Source: Agelas oroides
Taxonomy: Eukaryota; Porifera; Demospongiae; Agelasida; Agelasidae
NCBI GenBank assembly: GCA_949130485.1
Contig: OX422190.1
Span: 8,214,167 to 8,278,166, forward strand
Reading direction: 5' to 3'
Length of the DNA stretch: 64,000 bases
Positions 40,510 through 49,302 of this stretch are shown piece by piece; position 1 is the stretch's first letter; every line of letters starts with the position of its first letter. Made by a program: the position numbers and the translations under genes. The notes beneath the pieces are model-generated. The model did not search any database. It saw nothing but the letters and a program-made list of their open reading frames with translations, and was not told the DNA's origin.

Positions 40510-41418
40510 TTATTTAATTTGCATGCGTTTTAAATACAGTACTTTGGTAGCCACAAATAAAGAGAGATGAATATGAGGTGAAACAATAGTCAGAAGCAAT
40601 GCAGTCTGAGCAGCTGGAATACAACCTGAAAGTGGTCCACTATCGAAACACCCTGCCATCACAGACAGCATCTGTTTTCCAGTTTCAATTGGCACAGACG
40701 AAAGTGCTCCACCCTCAAAGTTTACAAGCCAGAAAATTTCCCAGATATCAGCACAGGACAGCTCGCATATGCCGGGCGCTCCGGAGCCAGGTGTTAGGTA
40801 ACAACGCAGATGACTGTTGAAAGCATCCCTGCGAATATCTTCGCACGTCTTCCTGACCCATGGCCTCAGGGAGGGAACTAGAGCAACCTGGAGACATTTA
40901 CGTACTCCATCTACCCAATTTCTGCCATTATTGCTGAAATCATTGTAGTTGTTGGAAAACAAATTACAAAATTTTCCCGCGTACTCAATAGCGTAACCAT
41001 GATCCGTTCCTTCGCACTGGTAGCGCCGCTCCAAACACTCCCTATACCAATTGCAGTCTTCGCCACGGGGGCTGTAGCAGTGCGGAGGTAGGTTTTCAGT
41101 CGGTAATGTTTCATGAGACGAGCAACGACAATCATTGTACACCGGACCTCGATCATATTCGTGGAGCTCTAGCATGCACTGGTACCAGCATACCGTTGCC
41201 CGACCACGACAGTAATGCCTTTGGTTGGATGCGCGCATTATATAGTCCTCTGTCAAGCAAGTTGACCACCGGGAGTGGTTGTAATACAGACTTAGCAGTA
41301 CGCACTCCGCTTCACCTACGCCAACGACGTTGCCGTTGTTAGTACGGCACTGTTGCTGCACGGTAGATTCTGGCACAAAGTATAGCAGCAAACTGAGAAT
41401 GAGCATGAAACGATCCAT
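40510..41418 (-). CDS. Stanniocalcin-like protein B, C-terminally truncated paralogue (302 aa from the conserved Met)
   Basis: Colinear with gene A from the signal peptide (MDRFMLILSLLLYFVPEST) through the cysteine core (CNWYRECLERRYQCE, WVDGVRKCLQVALVPSLRPW, DAFNSHLRCY, GICELSC) and the following GKQMLSVMAGCF segment. It diverges after about 285 residues and stops, so the furin-type site, Pro/Thr-rich region and hydrophobic anchor of gene A are missing. An upstream in-frame Met at 41439 exists, but the conserved start is the Met at 41418, as in gene A. It may be a secreted soluble form or a gene damaged by insertion of a repeat at about 40425-40530. All core cysteines are retained. Confidence 0.7.
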   Translation of the reverse strand: MDRFMLILSLLLYFVPESTVQQQCRTNNGNVVGVGEAECVLLSLYYNHSRWSTCLTEDYIMRASNQRHYCRGRATVCWYQCMLELHEYDRGPVYNDCRCSSHETLPTENLPPHCYSPRGEDCNWYRECLERRYQCEGTDHGYAIEYAGKFCNLFSNNYNDFSNNGRNWVDGVRKCLQVALVPSLRPWVRKTCEDIRRDAFNSHLRCYLTPGSGAPGICELSCADIWEIFWLVNFEGGALSSVPIETGKQMLSVMAGCFDSGPLSGCIPAAQTALLLTIVSPHIHLSLFVATKVLYLKRMQIK

Positions 41419-41792
41419 AACCCGCGCCAGACTGCACAACCCGCTTCTCTGTTAGCTGTGTTCTCAGGCGATATGGGCGGCACATTAAATAGTTACTCAT
41501 CAGGCGGGCGCGCGCGCGGGCGGTTATTATGTTTATCCGGAATGCTGTATCTGCATATTAGTAGATTTTCATACAGGTCCTGGAACAAAAACAGACAAAG
41601 AATAACAGTAACTACCCAGTAAACCAAAAGCAAGGCTCTATAAGGTTACTTAATAACCAATTTAACGTACAACACATGCACAGGACTATGAAATAATGCC
41701 CTTGAGCACTACAGAATTATAAAATAGCTTACTTACAAAGAGGAACAAAACAACAACAAACAAACAAACAAAAAGAAAAGATATAGAAACAA

Positions 41793-42059
41793 CTATGAAT
41801 TATTATTACTATACTGAAGTAAGGCAGCCTTAAATTGTTTACATCCCTTAATGACTCTGATATTCTCTGGTAAATTGTTAAAATGCATGGCTCCTTGGAA
41901 CTCAAAACTGGAGTGGTAAAAACTGGTCTGTGGTCTTGGCAGGTGTAGTTTGTTTGACCCTCTGGTTCTGATATAGTTCAAGTTTGAATTTGGTGCGAAC
42001 TTTGAGCAGAGGTAAGGAGGTGCCTGATTAGTGCAGCAACGATGGACCTGACAAAGCAC
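41793..42059 (-). mobile_element. LINE ORF2 extreme C-terminal fragment
   Basis: Eighty-eight codons with the typical end of non-LTR retrotransposon ORF2: APPYLCSKFAPN, then YIRTRGSNKLHLPRPQT, then SSFEFQGAMHFNNLPENI and CKQFKAALLQY. The sequence family differs from the LINE piece at 5822-6666. It is heavily 5'-truncated and inactive. The A-rich plus-strand stretch at 41750-41780 is not in the tail orientation. Confidence 0.7.
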
Positions 42060-42954
42060 AGCATTGTCAGGTCCAGCAAAAAGAGTTCAGCCTGAAAGAA
42101 GAGATCTTGCAGTTGTTCTGTACTAGTAGCCAGCTAATTACAAATGAACACATATAGAAAGCACGGCCCTTCCACTCGTCCAGGTAAGGTCATTTCCAAA
42201 CAGAATATTATACATACTCTCCCAATTAAGCTTGAAGCTTGAGGAATGTCAGCTGACCATATCATGCATCTAGCCAAGTGTGTCAGCGTACACATCCCTC
42301 CACAAATGGTCAGAAGTGGTTTGTGATGGCAAACATTCAGCCCTTGCATTCAGCCTGCCAGTTCCTGAAACTGTACCATGTCCTCATCCCACAGTGTAAC
42401 AGGAAAGTATTGGCAAGCTGCCTTGTACGTACACTATCAGTAATAACAGCCAAATAGTAATTCGACAGCTTTGGTGTGGAGAAACTTGAAGACTATTTAC
42501 TTCATAACTGTCATAAAGAAACTACTAACTATAATGGACCTATTTTCTGTTGTCATAGAGAGCACATTCCCAAATCTCCAGGACAACAAGCCACATATAT
42601 CAACTGAAACATGGCCGCATTCACAGCAGGTGTCATTGAAGTTAGCTATAGAAATGGGCCCCCTAAATTAGCAGGTCAAGAGGAGACACCCTTTACCGAT
42701 AAAATGGAACCCTGCCACCAGAATTTTCCGATTAACCCCTATCAGAGTTTGATGTGATGGCACATACTGAGGGGCTGCTGGCATGCAACTGAAGCATTTA
42801 GTACCAGTATATATATAATCTAGAGGGCTGGTGGTTGTCCATTGGTTGTAGGGAAGAGTACGTAGTGGCAGGGGCCCTGGTTCCCAGTAACAGCTAGCTT
42901 TTTTACTATTCTATTTTGCTTCATAAAGTCAAACATTTCTTTAGTCACGCACGT
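42060..42954. other. Intergenic, nothing recognised
   Basis: No gene with support. Short ORFs on both strands have no recognisable domains. Confidence 0.35.
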
Positions 42955-44520
42955 TTTTGATGATAATATGTGTTCTGCTTCAACCATGCAGATCACAAAG
43001 CAGCAAGTTATGAGTTCACTCCAGGACAGCGAATACCATGCTGCCAGCTGCAGGTGAAACTTGAGCAAGACAAGAAGCCAGTTGAGCTGGAGCACAAAGT
43101 GAAATTAGTGGGAGCTAAGAGAGACTTTAACTTCTTCACTACTACCTGCACTGCAGAGGGTATGTCACATTGATGGTTTGCAAGTACTAAATGGGCTGGG
43201 CATGAATGAGTTGCTTCTCTCCCAGCTCTAAATCGGATGCATGAGCATTTGTACAACAACCATGTGGAGTTTACGATTGCTTAAGCTTGAATACACGAGT
43301 GAACAAAATTAATTCCATTTCACTCACTTGTATGCATGAATCTTGTGTTGCAGAAAATTTGAAAGACTCAGTCAGAACTACAGTACTGGTGAAGACAGGG
43401 AACAGTTAAGAAAAAGTAAGCAAGAAAGAAGTTGCTGCTGGGTAAAATTAATAATTTAATTAACTCTTTAACCACCGTAGGCCATTCAGTACAAATTTGT
43501 TTTAGGTAATGGATACCTTCTTTGGTCGGCATTTCCATGTCTGCTTGGAACTAGCACTGGAAATTTGAGCCAAAGCTTCTTTGATCCAGTGTATGGGGAT
43601 TCATCACCTTGACCACACCCACTCATTAGCAAGCTTTCAATGGTCAGGCCTCTCTGACCTGACTAAAAACTGCCTACAGTACCAGAAATGGTGTCCCTAC
43701 AAAGGGAGAGGAGTGGTTTCAACGTCCTTTTGTGCTAGCAAGGTGAGAGATGGTCCAGTCGGTGCCAATCAGGGCCACTCTTCAGCCAGCCAAGGTGCAC
43801 ACGGCTTTCCATGCTGAAACCTGCCCACCTCCTCCTATCCTATCTTTTTTGCTAGCACAAAATCTATCTTCAAAACAGATTTTGGCAACTGATAGTGAGT
43901 GGCCAAAGTCAGACAATGCTAAATGGTATCATCCAGATGACACCATTTAGCATCATCTGACTTTAGCCACATATTATCAGTTGCCAAAATCTGTGTGAAG
44001 ATAGATTTTGTGCTAGTGTCATCCGTGGTTAAAGGGTTAATATGTACCAAATTTGGCTACACACATATTTTTTTTTTTTACAAATTTGGGGGATGTCTGG
44101 ATGTCACTGTACATGCATAAAGCTGGGGTAGAATGGGTGGCTGCATATATTGTGTATATATGGCTTTTAGGCACTGGCGTGTCATTCTTTCATTGCCTAT
44201 AGTATACAGTTATTAGCTGCTCTCTCCACACTCAAGTGTAAACAATATTGACTGTATCACTGCATATTTAGAACACTCCTCGGACTAACTTCTAACCCTC
44301 AAATTGGCTGAAGATCATGTGATTAGTACTAAATATGATGACCTGTCCAAACAAGACTAGGAAAACCTACATTGAGCTTTGTATTGTCTGTGTGTACATA
44401 GTTTGTCACATGGTCACAGCACATGAAATCATGCCCCATTATTTTGCTTCTGCTTTTCTCATTACAGCCATCACTCTCACATCCACCACTACAGTTAAGG
44501 AAAAAGGATCGGTACAGTAA
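42955..44520 (+). pseudogene. Decayed duplicate of the last three exons of the SHD-C2-ZU5 gene
   Basis: Exon-like blocks match 35370-35538 (at 42991-43159), 35773-35841 (at 43354-43425) and 36841-36893 (at 44468-44520), including splice-like borders and intron sequence. In the first block one A is lost (CAAGTTATGAG against CAAGTTAATGAG), shifting the frame. In the second the frame meets a stop (GGGAACAGTTAAG). The last block still reads ATTITLTSTTTVKEKGS-like and ends in a stop. No ZU5 or upstream exons are present. A piggyBac-type MITE sits in its last intron. Confidence 0.75.
43464..44036. mobile_element. piggyBac-like MITE, 573 bp, TTAA-flanked
   Basis: The ends are CTCTTTAACCAC and the inverse of the right end, CCCTTTAACCAC, directly flanked by TTAA at 43460-43463 and 44037-44040. 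CCCTTT-type ends with TTAA targets are diagnostic of the piggyBac superfamily. The right half (43850-44016) is itself a long hairpin with CTAGCACAAAATCTATCTTC and its inverse. No transposase. Confidence 0.85.
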
Positions 44521-44607
44521 CTGTGTGGTATTGTAAATGACCACTTCTATATCTATTAGTACATCTGAAGATTCTGAACTATTGCAGCTGTTCTTTTAGT
44601 CATTCTA

Positions 44608-44984
44608 TACAAGTTGGTTGTTTTAACCACAGAGTGGTAACCATGGTTGCAGACAAACTGGAGAGACAGTGGTTATGAGAGGTTTGCTTTGGTATTAGAG
44701 ACTAACTGCATAAGCCAATCCAAGTGGCAGCTGCCCAGTTCATCTTACAACCACAATACACTGAAAACCCTCATAGCTTCCCTCACATTAAGAGCATGAA
44801 AGTTCCTTACTGCAACTATGAAGTGCATTTGTAGTGACTCCTTCACAGATGTTCTGAGGGTTGTCAGTTATTGTGGTTGTAAGATGAACTGCAAAAGTGA
44901 ACCTCTCATAACCACTGTCTCTTCAGCTTGTCTGCAACCATGGTTGTTTTAACCACTCTGTGTGGTTAAAACAACCAACTTGTT
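44608..44984. mobile_element. Foldback element with ACAAGTTGGTTGTTTTAACCAC ends
   Basis: The left arm ACAAGTTGGTTGTTTTAACC, then CCATGGTTGCAGACAAACTGG and AGACAGTGGTTATGAGAGGTT, is mirrored at 44890-44984. A third partial end (GGTTAAAACAACCAACTTGT) follows at about 45080-45100, suggesting a second partial insertion. No coding sequence. Confidence 0.75.
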
Positions 44985-45269
44985 TTTGGAGTGTATTTAC
45001 AACCTCTGGAATGTCTTGTGGTAATACAGGTATTTCATTAGTTTCCAGTTTGTCTCCAACCAGGGTAACCACTCCCTGGTTAAAACAACCAACTTGTTTT
45101 TTATATATATTTACAACCTTTGTGGTAATACAGGTAACCAGTACGTATGACGTAAATATGATGTACTATCATAGAGCTAGGAGACAACAGAAATGAACAG
45201 TGGCCAGATACTTTCCAGTCTTGTTCACAGTTCACGGAAAGTACATAATTTGTAGTCATAGGTTGAAGT

Positions 45270-46747
45270 ACTATACGTTCCCAGGCGCGGAGGAGGGGGA
45301 GCGCCTGGTACACACTGCTTGCGCATGCGCGTAATTATAGCAAAGGCCACGTGGTAGATTTAGGGGCGTGTACTAATATGACGATCAACGGTTCACGTGA
45401 ATAGCATAAACCGTCATAAAAAATACCTCGGCTTTTGTTCTTAGGACGCTATAAACATCGCCGCTACATGCTCTGCCTAGTTTTATACTGTCGGATACAA
45501 AGAGAAATGTCTGGTAGGCAGTGGTAGGAATCGACTTACCGGAAAAGGTGGATAACCGCATAAAGGTACGTTTCCTCGGTAAACGCACTCATTGGAGGCA
45601 ACCTGTTCTTTCTTGAGCTTTAACTCGAGGTACCTAGCTACCAGAAGGCCTAGAACAGCGCGATATGAAACTCACTCGAACAGAACACTAACTGGCACAT
45701 CAACGCGGCGAGTTTATGACGTCACCAGTATACGTAGGTACACGTACGAACACGGTCGCCACGGAATTCCGTCAAAGTTCATTTATCTGATTCGCCCAAT
45801 ATGGGCATACAGAATACAACAGCAAACAGAAAGCAACATGCACACTCAGATGTAATAGTCCAACAATACAACATCATGAGCACACAAGTTGTCTCAGGGG
45901 CTGTCACGTCAGGGAGAAACGGAGATTCCTGAGAGTAGCAGTAAACTGAGGCATGGGCACCTCAGACACGACAGCATTCACACCTTGCGCCATCACCCTG
46001 GAACTGAAACTAAGTTCCATTGGCCACTCTTCCTGATCAGTTCACACATAGGGAGGGGTTGCCACACAAGCAAAAACACTGACACTACACAAGTTGGTTG
46101 AATTGCTAGGTCTTCCATGCAAGCACAATACTCTCGTCAGAAGCTTTTAAAGGGGGAGTCCATCCATCAGTCAGCAGACGAGATGTCAGGCTGCGTATAG
46201 CTGTAGCAAATATAACACGTTGGGCTCTCTCACAGCCCCGTCATAGATATAGCCACTCACCGCTCGGCAGACAGGCCGGTGGGACGTCCCCAAAGAATAC
46301 CGCACCGCTGCACACCCCTTCGAGGCACGGGCTCGCAACCACAAGAGTTTTGTCGTGGCTTATGCTTAGTTAGAGCTCTCTCACAGCTCCCGTCTTCTTC
46401 ACTGACACTCTGCTTAGCGGACAGACCAGTGGGACGTCCTCAAAGAATACCACACCGCTGCACACCCCTTCGAGGCACGGGCTCGCAACCACAGGAGTTT
46501 TGTCGTGGCTTATGCTTAGTTAGAGCTCTCTCACAGCTCCCGTCTTCTTCACTGACACTCTGCTTAGCGGACAGACCAGTGGGACGTCCTCAAAGAATAC
46601 CACACCGCTGCACACCCCTTCGAGGCACGGGCTCGCATCCACAGAGGTCTTGTCGATGCCTCTCGGCTTGCATTATTAAGCGCATGCGCAAAGTGTGTAC
46701 CAGGCGCTCTTTCTCCTCCCCCTCCTCCGCGCCTGGGAATGAGGCTA
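45270..46747. mobile_element. 1.48-kb nonautonomous transposon with long inverted ends and internal 150-bp tandem repeat
   Basis: The left end CGTTCCCAGGCGCGGAGGAG, then GCGCCTGGTACACACTGCTTGCGCATGCGC, is mirrored by the right end GCGCATGCGCAAAGTGTGTACCAGGCGC, CTCCTCCGCGCCTGGGAATGAGGCTA. It is flanked by AGGTTGAAGT at 45260-45269 and 46748-46757, a 10-bp target duplication. The interior from about 46260 to 46655 contains 2.7 copies of a 150-bp unit. No transposase domain was recognised; the ORFs within are not convincing. Long TIRs and a 9-10 bp duplication are Mutator-like. Confidence 0.75.
46255..46660. repeat. 150-bp tandem repeat, 2.7 copies, inside the transposon
   Basis: The unit begins at GTGGGACGTCC (46281, 46431, 46581), with period 150. 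It contains CCTTCGAGGCACGGGCTCGC and GAGCTCTCTCACAGCTCCCG. The period is a multiple of three, so a repetitive 163-codon ORF arises; I do not regard it as a gene. Confidence 0.9.
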
Positions 46748-46925
46748 AGGTTGAAGTTCTTTGTTGTTAAAAATTACCTGAGGAAGAGTTCTCTTTCCAA
46801 CTGCAGTCTTCCTGGCGGTCGATAACGTTCAACACGCCATGGTCTAAGTACACAGTGCATTGCCGTCCAGAGACCAAGTCGAAAGTGCATGCCAGCCTTC
46901 ACAATTACGATGTAATTCCAAAATG

Positions 46926-47200
46926 ATTATTATTACGTAATTTAAATAACTATTATTACGTAATTTAAATAACTATTATTACGTAATTTAAATAACTATT
47001 ATTACGTAATTTAAATAACTATTATTACGTAATTTAAATAACTATTATTACGTAATTTAAATAACTATTATTACGTAATTTAAATAACTATTATTACGTA
47101 ATTTAAATAACTATTATTACGTAATTTAAATAACTATTATTACGTAATTTAAATAACTATTATTACGTAATTTAAATAACTATTATTACGTAATTTCAAT
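46926..47200. repeat. 23-bp AT-rich tandem repeat carrying ATTACGTAAT, 12 copies
   Basis: The unit TATTATTACGTAATTTAAATAAC (23 bp) recurs 12 times with essentially no variation; TTACGTAA starts at 46933 and every 23 bp to 47186. Each unit holds the palindromes ATTACGTAAT and ATTTAAAT. The near identity indicates a very recent expansion. It is not CRISPR: there are no spacers. Confidence 0.95.
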
Positions 47201-47228
47201 AACATCATCAACATGGATCGCGGTGAAC

Positions 47229-47714
47229 TTAGTCTCTCCCTTTTGTGCACGCCCTTCGATAGTCACGTGCCCCGCCCGCGCGCGCCTCCCGGCGAGAAAC
47301 GGTCTGGTGAACGAAGTCGAATTTCTTGGGCTTATTACCCAAAAGTAGTAATGACCAATGAGATTGCGAGATCGGTAATTATTACGTAGGACTTCCCTTA
47401 CAACAGTTACTGTAAAATTTGTTCATCTCCATTCGAGTATCCGTACCTTTTTTGTTTTTTGAGCGGGTTGGCCGCAAAATGTTTTGATCGTGACATTGTC
47501 GCAAAAGCGTGCGCTAGCCTAGCCTCGTTCCCAGGCCTTCCCCGGCTCCAGTTTTTGATCGCTTGCAGTATGCAAAAACGGCATACTGCAAGCAATCAAA
47601 AACTGGAGCCGGGGAAGGCCTGGGAACGAGGCTACGCTAGCCCACGAAATTCGACTGGGTTCACCAGACCGTTTCTCCTCTTGAGAGGGTGGGGTCTGGG
47701 GACGAGACTAGCCC
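47229..47714. mobile_element. Foldback MITE (GTCTC/GGTCTGG family) with nested insertion
   Basis: The outer ends are TTAGTCTC and GGTCTGGGGACGAGACTA. The inner arms GAGAAACGGTCTGGTGAACG, then AGTCGAATTTCTTGGGCT, are mirrored by AGCCCACGAAATTCGACTGG and TTCACCAGACCGTTTCTC. A second MITE (47520-47634) lies inside, in the right arm. Related to 21448-21743. Confidence 0.75.
47520..47634. mobile_element. Near-perfect hairpin MITE, 115 bp, nested
   Basis: The arms TAGCCTCGTTCCCAGGCCTT, CCCCGGCTCCAGTTTTTGAT, GCTTGCAGTATGC pair with their inverse; one mismatch in about 53 bp and a loop of about 8 nt. It is flanked by CGCTAGCC at 47512-47519 and 47635-47642. It is inserted within the older foldback element 47229-47714. 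Confidence 0.9.
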
Positions 47715-47827
47715 TTCAACGAGGCCATAGGGCGCGCGCAATAGTTTGGTCTGGGGACCAGACTATACTCGGACACCGGAAGCTCAGATGCGGGATTAGG
47801 AATGGGAATCATACAAGTACTACCGGT

Positions 47828-47906
47828 ATATATAGAGCCTTGTTCCCAGTCCTTCTATCACAGCTTCCACCGTGATAGAAGAAGGCCTGGGAACGAGGCG
47901 ATATAT
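47828..47906. mobile_element. Short hairpin MITE
   Basis: GAGCCTTGTTCCCAGTCCTT with CTATCACAG pairs with TGATAGAAGAAGGCCTGGGAACGAGGC within 70 bp, flanked by TATATA words. A short member of the TTCCCAGGC foldback family. Confidence 0.7.
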
Positions 47907-48648
47907 AAGTCTTACAGCTGATCGACGCAGTAAATCAAGCTACAGCTAGAAGTACCGCTCCTGCAGCCACAGGCTCGACGGCAAGATCTGAGCAGAAGCG
48001 GTGAGATGCTGTGCAAGTAGTCATACTGTTTTCAGTTCTCCTGCTGTAGTTAGGCCATTTGTTGGCCTAGTGGTTGCATTCGCTACTGGGCGCACGATGG
48101 GTAACATTCCTATTATTTTTCTACTATATTCAAAGCAGTGCAAAAGGCCGAATGGAGGGCTGTGAAACAGTGGACCAGCAAAATGCTGGAAATGCTGAGG
48201 TGCACTAAAATAATTCATAGGCTATGAATATACACCTAAAATAGTGAAATTCCTAAATTTTAGCAGCACCTGAAACACTTTTTAAGAGTATTATCGAGTT
48301 ATTGTTTGTGGGTTAGTTCACTTTACCGCTCAAGCCCTTTCTCAACTATAATGTTAACTACAACTTCACAGCTGAATAAGCATATATAAGCCGCCAGCAA
48401 GGGCACATCGACCTCCTTCTGCGGCTCGATAAGCCCTTGCTGCCAGTGTATTGCTGTGTGGAGATATTGTAACTGAGCCATACTGATATTTTAACACAAA
48501 ATATCGCGAATGATTTTGGTGAGCTTTGCAGTCAAAGGAGTTATAAGTTTAATCATAGCTAGATGTCTCTTGTAGCAGTCTGCCGAACTGTCTCCAAAAA
48601 TGCATGTATCAATTGACTTTATAAGAGCAATTCCCATATTTTCACCCG

Positions 48649-48975
48649 ATGAGGTGTGTGGATAATAAATGCATGTTGATAATAAAGGTGTTGATGTTGT
48701 GGCTATTGTTGCATGGTTTCTGGGGTATCACCCAAGGCCAGAGCCAGGAGGGGGCATGCTCATCTCAAAGATATGAAATCTTGGAGCTGGTCAAAGAAAG
48801 GTTGCTGGTGACAAACAGAAATAGAACCCTGCCTGAATCCAAAGTATACTCAACAAGAGAGCAGCCTGCAAATGCTAATCAGATTGTTTATTTGCCTCAG
48901 GAATGTAACTACCTGTCCACGTTTACATTCCTAAGCCTCAGGATATCACATTCACTCAATTTGGATATATCATAG
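48649..48975 (+). CDS. Small secreted-type protein or first exon, unrecognised
   Basis: An open frame of 108 codons. The N-terminus is a good signal peptide (IIKVLMLWLLLHGFWGITQG), followed by a short polar region with two cysteines (ACSSQRYEILELVKERLLV, then LPQECNYL). The stop lies exactly at the start of a MITE-like insertion (about 48971-49118), so the original 3' end was probably different. The segment after residue 50 is repeated, degraded, at 50006-50210, where the signal peptide is lost. No family recognised. Confidence 0.35.
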   Translation: MRCVDNKCMLIIKVLMLWLLLHGFWGITQGQSQEGACSSQRYEILELVKERLLVTNRNRTLPESKVYSTREQPANANQIVYLPQECNYLSTFTFLSLRISHSLNLDIS

Positions 48976-49118
48976 GCGGTTCCAGACCCGGGCAAGCCCG
49001 GTCATTGCCCGGGTAAAATTCTGGTCACTATATAGCGTGGAAACTTGGCTGTAACATAGCGGTTCCGCCGCGCGTGTCGCCTGCCCAGGTAACCTGGCAG
49101 CTCTGCAACCGCCACTGA
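48971..49118. mobile_element. hAT-like MITE, about 148 bp, in first copy of the tandem duplication
   Basis: The left end CATAGGCGGTTCCAGA and the inverse of the right end, CAGTGGCGGTTGCAGA, are similar; CCCGGG-type inverse words follow. The corresponding place in the second copy (about 50205) has no insert. A target duplication is not clear. Confidence 0.6.
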
Positions 49119-49145
49119 GCTGTATACTCAGCTATGCATAGATCT

Positions 49146-49302
49146 TAGAATGATATAGTCTGTTCTTGGTATAATGCACTCATGCAACATACAGTGGCTT
49201 TAACCAACCATCCTGTGCCTTCACTGCACAGGATGGTTGGTTAAATCCAATGTATGTTGCATGAATGCATTATACCAAGAACAGACTATATCATTCTAAG
49301 TC
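49146..49302. repeat. Near-perfect 157-bp hairpin
   Basis: The left arm CTTAGAATGATATAGTCTGT, TCTTGGTATAATGCACTCAT, TTTAACCAACCATCCTGTGC is mirrored by the right arm, with a loop of about 7 nt and few mismatches over about 75 bp. The tandem copy at 50225-50305 has only the right arm in diverged form. A transcript would form a long stem. Confidence 0.85.

Noticed and set aside
46279-46770. 163-codon ORF with a 50-residue repeat
   Set aside because: It arises from a 150-bp tandem repeat inside a nonautonomous transposon; no domain, no start context.
46926-47200. Regularly spaced 23-bp repeats as a CRISPR array
   Set aside because: Units are head to tail with no unique spacers, and the genome is eukaryotic.
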